Assembly (NCBI GenBank): GCA_965215755.1
Contig: OZ244119.1
Span: forward strand, 1,488,001 to 1,552,000
DNA: 64,000 nucleotides
Origin: Tectiglobus sp965215755
GTDB lineage: Bacteria > Pseudomonadota > Alphaproteobacteria > Rhizobiales > Hyphomicrobiaceae
Direction of reading: 5' to 3'
Shown: positions 54,233-63,995 of the stretch, in pieces
Layout of the letters: every line of letters begins with the position of its first letter
Numbering within the stretch: position 1 is the first letter of the stretch
Notes under the pieces: model-generated
Databases searched by the model: none
Seen by the model: the letters and a program-made list of their open reading frames with translations, nothing else
What the model was told of the DNA's origin: nothing
Made by a program: the position numbers and the translations under genes

Positions 54233-54481
54233 CCGATTTTCATGGTTCTATTTCGTGCTGTGACCGTTGGGCTTGCAGCGGATGGTGGGGCCGCCGGTCA
54301 GGTCACTTCTTCTCAGTAGGAATATTCCCAGGCCGTCTGAGTTTGGCTAGTGGGCCAACTGATGCACTGGAGGGAATTTCATCCGAAGACGATACATTTC
54401 AAGTTTGATAAGACTAACCAAGGTGGCCTTAGTACGTGCTTTGTCGCAATAAAGGCGGCTCATAGTGATTGGGAGCAAATT

Positions 54482-55660
54482 ATGACCAAGGAAGCCTCTT
54501 CGGGCGGACCACTTACCGGAACACGTATCGTGGAAATTGCAGGTATTGGTCCTGCTCCGTTGTGTTGTTCACTCCTATCGGATCTTGGAGCTGATATTAT
54601 CCGTATCGATCGCGCCGAGCCGACAGGACTTGGGTTCGCGTATGTTGGGGCCAAAGCCGATGTGCGTCGGCGCGGACGGCCATCAGTTGCTGTCGATCTG
54701 AAGCATCCCGACGGCGTGGAGACGGTTCTTGAGCTTGTCGAAAAAGCTGATGCGATCATCGATCCGCTACGGCCAGGCGTCATGGAACGACTCGGCCTCG
54801 GACCAGATATCTGCCTTGCACGCAACCCGCGGCTTGTTTTCGGTCGTATGACAGGTTGGGGCCAGACAGGGCCACTGGCGTCGGCGGCCGGGCATGACAT
54901 AAATTATATCTCTTTATCAGGTGTTCTGCACGCTATCGGCACAAAGGAGCGGCCTGTTCCGCCACTGAATGTCGTTGGAGACATGGGCGGAGGAGCTATG
55001 TTCCTTGCGGTTGGCCTGCTTTCGGCGATCCTAGAATCCAAAAACTCAGGCCAGGGGCAGGTTGTCGATGTTGCGATGACGGAAGGTTCAGCGTATCTGG
55101 CGCTTGCCTGCTTCGGGCTGTCGGCAGTGGACTATTGGTCGGATGAGAGAGAGGATAACGTGCTTGACGGCGGTGCTCATTTTTGGCGCTGCTACGAGAC
55201 CAAAGACGAGAAATTTGTTGCACTTGGGTCTGTCGAAGCCAAGTTCTACGATATCCTTCTTGAGAAGCTTGAACTCGACCCGTCGACTTTGCCGGATCAG
55301 ATGGACCGGGAGAACTGGCCGATGATGCGCGATAAATTCGATGACTTGTTCAAGCAGAAAACGCGAGACGAATGGTGTGAGATCATGGAAGGCACCGATA
55401 TTTGTTTCTCCCCGGTTTTGAGTTTTCGGGAGGCCCATGATCATCCGCACAATCAGGCGCGTGGAAGTTTTGTTGAGGTCGATGGCATTGTTCAGCCTGG
55501 CCCGGCACCCCGGTTTAGTCGAACACCTGGTAGCGTGAAATTCGGACCGCCGGAGTTTGGCGCTCAGACCGAAGAGGCGTTAGCGGCATGGGGTTTTGAT
55601 GGTGAGAAGATCTCTCAACTCAAAAAAGCCAATGCGATCGGACGGCGGACCGCGGCTTAG
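54482..55660 (+). CDS. CaiB/BaiF-type CoA transferase or alpha-methylacyl-CoA racemase
   Basis: The 392-aa protein has the family III CoA-transferase layout: 'RIVEIAGIGPAPLCCSLLSDLGADIIRID' region (about 15-43), 'SVAVDLKHPDG' and 'GQTGPLASAAGHDINYI' with the likely catalytic Asp at about 139. 'VVDVAMTEGS' and the long C-terminal helix region are closer to racemases, so both activities are possible. ATG 54482 has TTGGGAG upstream. Confidence 0.88.
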   Translation: MTKEASSGGPLTGTRIVEIAGIGPAPLCCSLLSDLGADIIRIDRAEPTGLGFAYVGAKADVRRRGRPSVAVDLKHPDGVETVLELVEKADAIIDPLRPGVMERLGLGPDICLARNPRLVFGRMTGWGQTGPLASAAGHDINYISLSGVLHAIGTKERPVPPLNVVGDMGGGAMFLAVGLLSAILESKNSGQGQVVDVAMTEGSAYLALACFGLSAVDYWSDEREDNVLDGGAHFWRCYETKDEKFVALGSVEAKFYDILLEKLELDPSTLPDQMDRENWPMMRDKFDDLFKQKTRDEWCEIMEGTDICFSPVLSFREAHDHPHNQARGSFVEVDGIVQPGPAPRFSRTPGSVKFGPPEFGAQTEEALAAWGFDGEKISQLKKANAIGRRTAA

Positions 55661-55903
55661 AAAACGTTATGGGATTGCGGTAGGTTTCAGTCCCAGTCAA
55701 GAACATGTGTGAGTATTCGACATTTTCCGAAACAAGAAGGATCTGCGCTCACGAGCATGATGATTGTGTCTTTGTGCGCGATAGTTATAGCAACGTGATC
55801 CAGAAATGAACTAGCCTCACCGTGGGGCAGGACCTGCCCAGCAAGACCTGCTCTGTTGAATGACGGTTATCGCTCGCTTTTGATGATCGATGAGATGATT
55901 TAG

Positions 55904-57418
55904 ATGAGCGATGACGCCGTTTACAAGATGACAACGTTCCAGCGGGGAATGTTGCTCGTCTTTGTTGCGTTGTCGACAATTCTCTACGCCTCATCGATCC
56001 TCATTGTATCGGCATTGCTGCCGCAGATGCAGGGGGCTCTCGGCGCGACGCAGGATGAAGTGTCATGGGCTATGACCTTCAATATCGTCGCAACTGCTGT
56101 CATGACACCTATGACAGGCTGGGTGTCAGAGCGGTTCGGCCGCCGCAATACCATGGTTTGGTGCTGTTCGATTTTTGCTGCATCGACGTTTCTCTGCGGT
56201 ACGGCTACGACCCTTGAAGAGCTCATTCTTTGGCGGATTGTTCAAGGCGTTTCTGGCGCACCATTGATTCCGCTAGGCCATACTTTGCTTCTAGACTCCA
56301 GTCCGCGAAGTCAGCACGGCATGGTACTTGGAATCTATGGAATGGCGAATGTCGTCGGACCGGTGATTGGTCCCACGATTGGTGGTGAAGTCTCTGAGCT
56401 TTATGGCTGGCAATGGGCGTTCTGGATGATCGTCCCAATTGCTATCTTTACGGCCGTTGGGTTTCGTTTCATTTTGCCAACGCGTGCAAATCGGGATCCT
56501 CCGGGACTCGACTGGAGTGGCTTCATTACGTTGTCCATTGCAATTGCTGGTGCCCAGCTCGTGTTTTCGAGAGGCCAGCGTCTGGATTGGTTTGAATCGC
56601 AGGAAATCGTTGTTGCGACACTGCTCTCCTGTATCGCGTTCTACATGTTTGTGGTCCATAGCCTGACGGCTTCGCGTCCGTTTGTGCGCCTTGCCCTTTT
56701 CAAAGACCGCAATTATGCGCTGGGAATGCTGCTTGTCTTCTTCTATGGCATGCTCAATTTCGCACCCGTTGTATTGTTGCCGCCACTCCTGCAAAACCAC
56801 GCAAGCTATACCGACGCCGCCATCGGTGCTTTCATTGGATGGCGGGGTGTTGGCGCAGGAATGGGCGCACTGTTTGCTATGTTCACAGGGCGCATCGATG
56901 CACGCTTGATGATGATGATCGGCTTTGCGATGCAGGTCTATGGCGGCTGGGGCATGATGCAATACGATCTCAATGTCAGCCCGGAGATGCTGGCATTCAA
57001 TACTGTTCTTCAGGGCATCGGGATCGGGATTGCCTGGATACCCATCACGGTCGTAACGTTTGCGACGCTTGCACCGGAAGCGCGTGGCGAGGGCATGGGC
57101 ATGTTCCATCTATTGCGCAACTTTGGTTCAAGTATCTTTATCTCCGTTGCCGTCGCTGAAATTGTACGGACCAGCAGCGTCAACTACTCACGCATGATGG
57201 AAACGGTGTCGCCGTTCAATACGATTTGGCAAATGCCATGGGCTACAGGAGCATGGACGTTGGACTCGAGTGCCGGGATGGCTCAATTCGCCGGCGAAAT
57301 CGGCCGGCAGTCAGCAATGATCGGTTACATGAATGCATTTACAATGTATACGCTTGTGGCTGTTGCCGCGATTCCATTGTGTATGCTGGTACGTATCCCG
57401 CGTGCGACTGCCGGCTAA
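55904..57418 (+). CDS. MFS drug/solute exporter, DHA2 (EmrB/QacA) type
   Basis: The 504-aa protein has 14 predicted membrane helices, the DHA2 pattern. Motif A is 'GWVSERFGRRNTMV' (about 67-80), and 'GMANVVGPVIGPTIGG' (about 146-161) is motif C, a mark of antiporter exporters. It probably uses the proton gradient to expel a small compound. It is convergent with the amidohydrolase gene; a 243-bp gap with no visible feature precedes it. Confidence 0.92.
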   Translation: MSDDAVYKMTTFQRGMLLVFVALSTILYASSILIVSALLPQMQGALGATQDEVSWAMTFNIVATAVMTPMTGWVSERFGRRNTMVWCCSIFAASTFLCGTATTLEELILWRIVQGVSGAPLIPLGHTLLLDSSPRSQHGMVLGIYGMANVVGPVIGPTIGGEVSELYGWQWAFWMIVPIAIFTAVGFRFILPTRANRDPPGLDWSGFITLSIAIAGAQLVFSRGQRLDWFESQEIVVATLLSCIAFYMFVVHSLTASRPFVRLALFKDRNYALGMLLVFFYGMLNFAPVVLLPPLLQNHASYTDAAIGAFIGWRGVGAGMGALFAMFTGRIDARLMMMIGFAMQVYGGWGMMQYDLNVSPEMLAFNTVLQGIGIGIAWIPITVVTFATLAPEARGEGMGMFHLLRNFGSSIFISVAVAEIVRTSSVNYSRMMETVSPFNTIWQMPWATGAWTLDSSAGMAQFAGEIGRQSAMIGYMNAFTMYTLVAVAAIPLCMLVRIPRATAG

Positions 57419-57526
57419 ATCAGCTCCGATCGAGCCACAGTCGAGGGATCTGACACATCGAGTTTTGGCTCAGTTTGATGACATGTTTTTGCTGTCAGAC
57501 CTCTCCCGGATAGAACTCCCAACAAA

Positions 57527-58504
57527 TCAAAGGCCCAGCAGTTTTTGAGCAAGACCGCAGTTGATCGAGTCCGCTTCGGCTGATGTAAATCCAGCCTCTT
57601 CGACGATCTTCATCGGCGCAAAGTCGCCAATTGGGAATGGTTTGTCTGAGCCCATCATGATGCGATCCGAACCGACCATGTCAGCGACAAACCTCAGCAC
57701 CCTGGCATCATGTACGACGGTGTCATAGTAGAGTTGCGCCAGTGAGGCGTCGGGATCAGCGAGAGTGTCGGGATGCAAACTATAGTTGCGACGGAGTCTT
57801 CCAGCAATGAATGGAAGGGCTGCACCGCCGATGCCGATGACAATCTTGACGTTGGAGTATTTCAAGACGTGGCCGGAATAGATAATGCGACTGATCGCAA
57901 TGAGGGTATCGGAAACCCGACCAACTGCGTTCGGCATACCATAATCAGCGTTGCGGGCATCACCGCTTTCGAAGACGGGATGAATGAATAGCACTGTGCC
58001 GAGTTCATTTGCTGCTTCCCAAAACGGGTCCAGATCTGGGTCGTCGAGCACGCCACCTGCACCTTTTGTTTGCGTGCCGATCATCGCTCCCTTGAAGCCC
58101 ATGGCGTGCGCGTCGCGCAGGACCGACGCGGCGCTTTTTCCATCCTGCATTGGAAGCGAAGCCAACGGTAGCAACCGGGGTTCATGGAGCGAGGCCTGCC
58201 AAAGCGCTTCGTTGATCATTTGCGCCCAGCCGCTGCCTTCGTCGACAGGTAACTCGTTGCCGAACATATCAACCCAGCCACCTACAACCTGGCGATCAAT
58301 GCCTTGCTCATCCATCCACGCAAGTCGTGCCGGAATATCACTCAAACCAGGTGAAATTGGCCGCGTTTGTTTGCCGCCACAGAACGAGAAGGCAATGCTC
58401 TCACCTGCCGCGATGACATTGACCGATGGAAAATCTGCTTGATTGGCACGAACGGCTTCAATCAAATTGGGTGGAGCCAAGTGGGCGTGGCTGTCAATAA
58501 TCAC
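57527..58504 (-). CDS. Amidohydrolase_2 family enzyme (ACMSD-like)
   Basis: The 325-aa TIM-barrel enzyme has the metal ligands 'SHAHL' (His6, His8), 'LFIHPVFE' (about 172-179) and the Asp in 'MMGSDKPFP' (about 291-299). The family includes aminocarboxymuconate-semialdehyde decarboxylase and related decarboxylases/hydrolases acting on ring-cleavage products. It is the last gene of a six-gene minus-strand operon, 6 bp after the Mo-hydroxylase large subunit. Confidence 0.9.
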   Translation of the reverse strand: MIIDSHAHLAPPNLIEAVRANQADFPSVNVIAAGESIAFSFCGGKQTRPISPGLSDIPARLAWMDEQGIDRQVVGGWVDMFGNELPVDEGSGWAQMINEALWQASLHEPRLLPLASLPMQDGKSAASVLRDAHAMGFKGAMIGTQTKGAGGVLDDPDLDPFWEAANELGTVLFIHPVFESGDARNADYGMPNAVGRVSDTLIAISRIIYSGHVLKYSNVKIVIGIGGAALPFIAGRLRRNYSLHPDTLADPDASLAQLYYDTVVHDARVLRFVADMVGSDRIMMGSDKPFPIGDFAPMKIVEEAGFTSAEADSINCGLAQKLLGL

Positions 58505-58510
58505 GTCTGG

Positions 58511-60916
58511 TTAACCTGTATTGTTGTTTGGAGCTTCGGAGGTTGCGATCAAATCTGAGAGCGCTGCAACGCGAATTGGTAGTTTGTCGACCGATAGATT
58601 GAGGGGCGCTAGGGCATCATTGATGGCACCGGAGATTGCTGCTGGGGCACCCAGATAACCGGATTCACCCGATCCCTTTTGACCGAGGACAGTGAAAGGA
58701 GACGGCGTGCAATGTTCGACGATTTCAACGTGCGGGACCTCGTGTGATGATGGCAACAGATAGTCCGCAAGGGATTGGGCGATCATCTGACCCTGATCAT
58801 CGTAAGTAAACTCCTCGAACAAGGCTGCACCAATCCCATGGGCAATGCCGCCCAGCGTCATGCCTTTGACAATGTGCGGGTTGATGACCGTTCCGCAATC
58901 GTGGCCAATGACATAGCGATGGATCTCCGGTTTCGCGAGGATGGGATCCAATGACAGAAGCACGCAGTGGAACTCGAACGAATGGCACGGGTACATTTGA
59001 ACACGTCCATCCGCTGTGGGAAGCTCCCCGCCGGTTGGGACCTGGTATACATCAGTTGCTTCCAACCCGGGCGGGTCGCCGTCGGGCAGAAGATGGTAGT
59101 TGCGATGGGCAATTGTCACAATATCCAACCAGGACAATGTCTGGCTGTTGTCAGGACTTGAAAGATCTCCATTAGTGTAAAGAACGGCTGATTGATCACA
59201 AGCAAACTGCTTCGCCGCAATACGCTGGAGTTTTGTCTTTAATTTATGGGCTGCATTGTAAACGGCTCCACCAAGCATCACTGCCATGCGACTGCCGACG
59301 GGGGAATTGCTTGGCAGGCTGGATTGAGAATCGGCATGTACGACGCGAATGCGGTCCGGGTCAATTTCCAAGACTTCGCCGACAATCGTTGCTGCAAGTG
59401 TTTGATGACCTTGGCCGGATGACGTTGTGTGGATGGTGACTGTGATTGTTCCGAGCGCATCAACCATGATGCGGCACGAGTCCATCCAGGTGGTCGTTTC
59501 ATTGGCGGGGTTGAGCAGGGGCTCAAAGGATGAGTTGCCACCTGATGGTTCGAGGCAGGCGGCAATGCCAATTCCAGCGAGACGACCTTGTGCGCGTAAT
59601 TCTTTCTGTTGTTTCAGAAGTTCCGACCAGCTGACGTGGTCGAGCACCTTGTCAGTGACGGTGTGATAGTCGCCGCTGTCATAAGATGTGCCGCTTGGAA
59701 TGAGATAGGGGAACTGCTCACTGCGAATATAGTTCCGCCGGCGGATCTCAATCTTGTCCAGGCCGAGGTGAGCTGCCACACGGTCGATCGCGGTCTCGAT
59801 CGCATAGTTCGTTGGGGCCTGGCCGAAGCCTCTGACAGCCTCCTGTGCTGACTTGTTCGTTGTGACTGAGATGGCGTTGTATTGAACGCTTTCAATCGAA
59901 TAGGGGCCGACAATAGCGCCAACCGGCTTGCCAAGCTGGAACGGTGCGCGGCCGGCATAGGCTCCAGCATTGTCAAGTGCGCGCATCTTCATCGAACGGA
60001 TTTTTCCGTCATTCTCGAACGCGACGGTGACATCGAATATCCGGTCTGGACCTTGAGCGTCGCCGGCCCTCATATTCTCCAGCCGGTCTTCGATGAGACG
60101 GACCGGACGGTTGAACTTGCGAGAGATGTAACCGGCAAGTACGGAGTGCTTTATTCCCCGCTTGACGCCATAGCTTCCGCCGACATCCACATCCTGGTGA
60201 ACTCGCACATTATTCATCGGGATGCGCAAAGCACGTGCGATCTGGTCAGCGTACTTGGGCATTTGAATGGACGCCCAGACGTCGAGCTGTTCGCGCCAGG
60301 GATCCCACGATGCGACGATCCCGAATGTCTCAATGGGAACTGTCGAGCTACGTCCCCAGGTGACGCGAAATGAGAGTTCGTTCGGGCACTCTTCGAAGTG
60401 CTGGTCGACGTTCCCCCAAACAAAGGTTTTGTCGAGGAGTATGTTTGATCCATGTCCCGGATGTACTGGAGAACTGTCTGGCCGATAGGCCTCTTCCGCG
60501 TCAATCACGAAGTCTTCGGCCTCGGTTTCGACATCGACGAGTTCAGCCGCATCCTCAGCTATCGCGCGGGACTCGGCAACGACGGCGGCAACCCATTCGC
60601 CATTGTATCTGATATGACCGGCCGCTAGCGGATAGCGTTTGACAGCTGGAGTTTCGAGCCCATTCATCAATGGTTCGACAGCGCCGGCAAGTTCTTCTCC
60701 GGTGATCACATCGAGGACACCCGGGAGAGCCATCGCGTCTTCTGTATTGATCGCAATGATCCGAGCCGCGGTCTCTTGAGCAGGCACAAGCGCCAGGTGA
60801 AGCGTGTTGGCGGGCTGAACGTCGGCCGCAAACTTTCCGTGGCCCGCAACAAACCGCCGGTCTTCCTGAGTTCGACGCGGACGCGACACGTATCGGAATT
60901 TTGTCAACTCAACCAT
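58511..60916 (-). CDS. Molybdenum hydroxylase large subunit (CoxL/XdhA family, second system)
   Basis: The 801-aa subunit has 'DVGGSYGVKRG' in place of the usual GGGFGxK, 'EAVRGFGQAPTNY' and the catalytic Glu in 'KGSGESGYLGAPAAI'. The CO-dehydrogenase loop AYxCSFR is absent, so it is not a form I CODH. It works with the 2Fe-2S and FAD subunits encoded directly upstream. ATG 60916 overlaps the small-subunit gene by 8 bp; the frame is open further upstream but inside that gene. Confidence 0.92.
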   Translation of the reverse strand: MVELTKFRYVSRPRRTQEDRRFVAGHGKFAADVQPANTLHLALVPAQETAARIIAINTEDAMALPGVLDVITGEELAGAVEPLMNGLETPAVKRYPLAAGHIRYNGEWVAAVVAESRAIAEDAAELVDVETEAEDFVIDAEEAYRPDSSPVHPGHGSNILLDKTFVWGNVDQHFEECPNELSFRVTWGRSSTVPIETFGIVASWDPWREQLDVWASIQMPKYADQIARALRIPMNNVRVHQDVDVGGSYGVKRGIKHSVLAGYISRKFNRPVRLIEDRLENMRAGDAQGPDRIFDVTVAFENDGKIRSMKMRALDNAGAYAGRAPFQLGKPVGAIVGPYSIESVQYNAISVTTNKSAQEAVRGFGQAPTNYAIETAIDRVAAHLGLDKIEIRRRNYIRSEQFPYLIPSGTSYDSGDYHTVTDKVLDHVSWSELLKQQKELRAQGRLAGIGIAACLEPSGGNSSFEPLLNPANETTTWMDSCRIMVDALGTITVTIHTTSSGQGHQTLAATIVGEVLEIDPDRIRVVHADSQSSLPSNSPVGSRMAVMLGGAVYNAAHKLKTKLQRIAAKQFACDQSAVLYTNGDLSSPDNSQTLSWLDIVTIAHRNYHLLPDGDPPGLEATDVYQVPTGGELPTADGRVQMYPCHSFEFHCVLLSLDPILAKPEIHRYVIGHDCGTVINPHIVKGMTLGGIAHGIGAALFEEFTYDDQGQMIAQSLADYLLPSSHEVPHVEIVEHCTPSPFTVLGQKGSGESGYLGAPAAISGAINDALAPLNLSVDKLPIRVAALSDLIATSEAPNNNTG

Positions 60917-61412
60917 GTGCACCTTCGCCGGCTGACTGATTGCTTTGCTGCAAACGTTTGGCTGCCAGTTCAATCGCTTCAACGATCTGACCATAGCCAG
61001 TGCAGCGGCAGATATTGGCCGATATCGCGTCGACAATATCGTCGCGTGATGGATTGGAGTTGCGCGTCAACAAGGCATGTGCTGCCAAGATCATGCCTGG
61101 TGTGCAGTAACCGCATTGCATTCCGTGGGTTTCGCAAAACGAATCCTGGATGACACCTAACTCACCGGGCGATGGGGCCAGGCCTTCAATGGTCGTAATG
61201 GCCGGGCCATCATCCGCTTGGACAGCCAACATGAGGCATGATCGTACGGGTTCACCATCCGCTAATACCGTGCAGGCACCACAGATGCCATGTTCACAAC
61301 CTGCATGCGTTCCAGTCAGCCCGAGCGCGTCCCGCAGGGCATCAAGCAATGTCATCCGCGGCTCAACGTCGATGTCTCTCGCTTCACCATTCACTGTGAG
61401 GGTGCATTTCAT
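60909..61412 (-). CDS. 2Fe-2S subunit of the second molybdenum hydroxylase
   Basis: The 167-aa subunit has both [2Fe-2S] sites: 'GCEHGICGACTVL' (about 38-50) and Cys from 'SCLML', then 'CGYCTPGM' (about 99-106) and 'CRCTGYG'. It passes electrons between the Mo cofactor and FAD. ATG 61412 is preferred, 7 bp after the FAD-subunit gene end. Confidence 0.94.
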   Translation of the reverse strand: MKCTLTVNGEARDIDVEPRMTLLDALRDALGLTGTHAGCEHGICGACTVLADGEPVRSCLMLAVQADDGPAITTIEGLAPSPGELGVIQDSFCETHGMQCGYCTPGMILAAHALLTRNSNPSRDDIVDAISANICRCTGYGQIVEAIELAAKRLQQSNQSAGEGAHG

Positions 61413-61419
61413 CGCGCGA

Positions 61420-62358
61420 CTATTGCTCCGTCCGGTTGGCATTTGCAACGGCATCGTCGAAGGCGTCCTGCAAGAGCTTGACGGCAGCGCGTTTGCGATA
61501 AGATGCGCTTGCGCTTGGATCATGCATAGCAGGCAGATCTTTAACTGCATTGCGCGCTGCTTCGTGGATGAGGTTCTCATCCGGACGGGATCCGATCAAT
61601 TGCTCGAAATGTGATGCAAGGCTCACTGGCGTTTCCTCAACCCCGCCGAGGCCGACTGCGCAGGCAATCCACTTGCCGGTGTCGTCGACGGCAACTTTGA
61701 CTGCTGCTGAGACAATAGCGAAGTCGCTACGCCGATTGGCGACCTCATGAAAACCAACCCCGACCTTTGGGTGCTGCCAAACGGGGATCCGGATTTCGAT
61801 GAGGCATTCATCGTCCACTGCAGTCGTCATCATTGGGCCAACGAGGAAGTCGCGGACTGGAACCGTTCTCGTTCCAGATCGATTGGCTAGCACTAACTCG
61901 GCGTTCAATGCCACCAGGACCAAAGGAACCTCAGCGCTGGGATCAGCATGGGCGACAGAACCACCTAGTGTACCGCGCTCGCGAATAGGAGCGTGGCCAA
62001 CCCAACGAATGGCCGTCGACAACAGCGGGCAGGATTGCCTGACGTCGAGGTTCGTCTCGACCTCTACGTGGCGTGTCGTTGCGCCGATGATCAATTGGTT
62101 GTTCTCGGCGCGAATGCCGGAGAGCGATTTGATTCTTCCAATGTCAATCAAGAGTTCAGGCCGAGCAAGCCGCATGGCCAGCATTGGTATCAGGCTTTGT
62201 CCGCCGGCGATGATGCGCGCGTCTTCGCGGGTTGCCAGAAGCTCGAGCACTGTCTCGATGCTATCAGGCCGGATATAGTCGAATGGTACTGGCTTCACTG
62301 CAGTTGGGCTTTCCGGCGGTCTATTTGCTCCGAAGTGCGATGGTGATGGAAGGACCAA
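61420..62358 (-). CDS. FAD subunit of the second molybdenum hydroxylase
   Basis: The 312-aa protein has 'IIAGGQSLIPMLAMRLARP' (about 49-67) and 'IRERGTLGGSVAHADPSAE' (about 125-143), the FAD motifs of CoxM. It reads from a TTG at 62358, 3 bp after the previous stop; a GTG at 62298 with GGAAAG upstream is an equally good start and would give 292 aa. Confidence 0.92.
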   Translation of the reverse strand: MVLPSPSHFGANRPPESPTAVKPVPFDYIRPDSIETVLELLATREDARIIAGGQSLIPMLAMRLARPELLIDIGRIKSLSGIRAENNQLIIGATTRHVEVETNLDVRQSCPLLSTAIRWVGHAPIRERGTLGGSVAHADPSAEVPLVLVALNAELVLANRSGTRTVPVRDFLVGPMMTTAVDDECLIEIRIPVWQHPKVGVGFHEVANRRSDFAIVSAAVKVAVDDTGKWIACAVGLGGVEETPVSLASHFEQLIGSRPDENLIHEAARNAVKDLPAMHDPSASASYRKRAAVKLLQDAFDDAVANANRTEQ

Positions 62359-62361
62359 GCA

Positions 62362-63597
62362 TCAGCTTCGCGGTGGCAGTCTGTCCGGGAGATTGAACAT
62401 GGTTTGGGCATTCCGCCCCAGAATGTTGCGCTTCTGATCTTCGTTGAGGAACGGCAGGTCGTAAATGACGCGCGGTGTGTCGAAGTCGAAATGCGGCCAG
62501 TCGGAAGACCATAGCAGCTGTGTTTCGGCATTGATCATTTCGAAGGTCAATTCGAGGGCCTTTGGATTGCTCGCTTCCATCGGCTGACTGGAATACCAGC
62601 AGTGTTGGCGCATGTATTCACTGGGCGGCATCTTGAGTGCAGGTGCCTCGGACTGGCGCATCAGGAACTGATCGTCGAGACGTTGCATTAGAAACGGCAC
62701 CCAGGCCAGCCCGCTCTCGACCCACAGTGATTTCAGTTTTGGAAAGCGTTCCGGGATGCCCTGCAAGATCCAATTCGTCATATGCACCATATTGCACCAG
62801 ACGAAGCCGAGCGCATGCATCCCAAGGAATGTCGGGATGGTTGCCAGCGACGGGTCCTGCCAATGATAACCGGCGTGGAAACAGATTGGTTTCCCACTTT
62901 CCTCAATCATTCGATACAGCCGCATATATTCATTGGCATGGACGGGCTTGTACCGCGTTGAGGTTACTGTGAAACCAACGACTCGATCGTTGTTGGCATA
63001 CTCTTCGACCACCTTGCAGGCTTCATCCGGCGTATTGAATGGGAGATAGGCAAGCGCAATGATGCCATTATCATCACTCAACAGTTTCTCGGAAACCCAA
63101 CGATTGTAGGCATTGCCAAGAGCGACCTCCATCTGCACCTGAGGGTGCATGCCGAGGAACAACATAGATGTCGGAAACACGACCATATAGGCGCAGGCGA
63201 GACCTTCCATGGCGCGCCGCGTGAGCACGACATCACGATGAACGCCAGCAGGTGACTCGATCTTTTCGCGTTGATCGGATTGGTGAGGAATCCTGCCGCC
63301 GACATCCTGATAGCGCAATCCAAAATCACCCACCAATCCATAAGGCGGCGAACCCACACGCTCGGTGTGATATCGTTCGGCCTGGTCGCGCAAAACTGGG
63401 TCATCTATGTAGCGCACGATCTCTTTCCAGGAGACCGACTCGACGTGGTGGGCATCCAGATCAACGATCGTCCAGTCTGAATAACCCTGCGCATCAGCGT
63501 GCTCGCGGGAATGACGCAGATACTCCCGTGTATCTGTATAGGTATCGATGTCCTGCAGGTTGGGAGAACTGACGTATCCGCTTCGTTGATCCATCAT
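62362..63597 (-). CDS. Amidohydrolase family enzyme
   Basis: The 411-aa protein has 'IVDLDAHHVE' near residue 45 in place of the usual D-x-H-x-H, 'CFHAGYHW' (about 240-247) and 'LLWSSDWPHFDFD' (about 363-375) with the barrel Asp. These mark the Amidohydro_2 superfamily, which includes decarboxylases. It precedes the FAD-subunit gene by 3 bp, so it works with the second hydroxylase. The substrate is unknown. Confidence 0.88.
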   Translation of the reverse strand: MMDQRSGYVSSPNLQDIDTYTDTREYLRHSREHADAQGYSDWTIVDLDAHHVESVSWKEIVRYIDDPVLRDQAERYHTERVGSPPYGLVGDFGLRYQDVGGRIPHQSDQREKIESPAGVHRDVVLTRRAMEGLACAYMVVFPTSMLFLGMHPQVQMEVALGNAYNRWVSEKLLSDDNGIIALAYLPFNTPDEACKVVEEYANNDRVVGFTVTSTRYKPVHANEYMRLYRMIEESGKPICFHAGYHWQDPSLATIPTFLGMHALGFVWCNMVHMTNWILQGIPERFPKLKSLWVESGLAWVPFLMQRLDDQFLMRQSEAPALKMPPSEYMRQHCWYSSQPMEASNPKALELTFEMINAETQLLWSSDWPHFDFDTPRVIYDLPFLNEDQKRNILGRNAQTMFNLPDRLPPRS

Positions 63598-63602
63598 CTT
63601 GA

Positions 63603-63995
63603 TTACTCCTTTGATCCCGCTTCAGCGTTGTCATCAGGTTCTGGTGTCAGGTGATAGTCTTCCGGCCTGCGGCGTGACCAAAGCCCGAACTCCATCGGTC
63701 CGAGCCTTAGGGCCCGTAGGATTTCTGTGGTGGCTGTCAATGCCTCTGTCGGGGTCACGACTTCATCGTATTGTCCCTTAACCGGGCGAAAGGTCCGGCC
63801 ACCGCCGTCCGCTTTGCACGCATAAAGCTTAATGGCTGCCGTCATGAGCTGGCGGACTGCTTCGTCGGAAATCCGATCCTCTTCCCCGGCGTCAATCGCA
63901 TCCTGGACCTGTTGCCAGATGCGCTCGGCAGCATCCTCGACTTCTCGATAAGGATCATTGGCTCCGTCAAATGCCGGATCGTCACTGGGAGTCAC
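63603..63995 (-). CDS. Uncharacterised 130-aa protein, 5' end possibly outside window
   Basis: The frame reads from a GTG at 63995 but stays open to the window edge, so the start may lie beyond. The protein is acidic with two helical stretches (about 18-60 and 82-96), 'KLYACKADGGG' near 57-67 and 'LGPMEFGLWSRRRPEDY' near 98-114. It has no signal peptide or membrane segment and belongs to no family I can name. It is first in the visible operon, 5 bp before the amidohydrolase gene, so a structural or chaperone-like link to that enzyme is possible. Confidence 0.7.
   Translation of the reverse strand: MTPSDDPAFDGANDPYREVEDAAERIWQQVQDAIDAGEEDRISDEAVRQLMTAAIKLYACKADGGGRTFRPVKGQYDEVVTPTEALTATTEILRALRLGPMEFGLWSRRRPEDYHLTPEPDDNAEAGSKE

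Noticed and set aside
58511..62358. Carbon monoxide dehydrogenase (coxMSL)
   Set aside because: The subunit set fits, but the active-site loop AYxCSFR is missing and GGGFGxK is altered, so it is another molybdenum hydroxylase.
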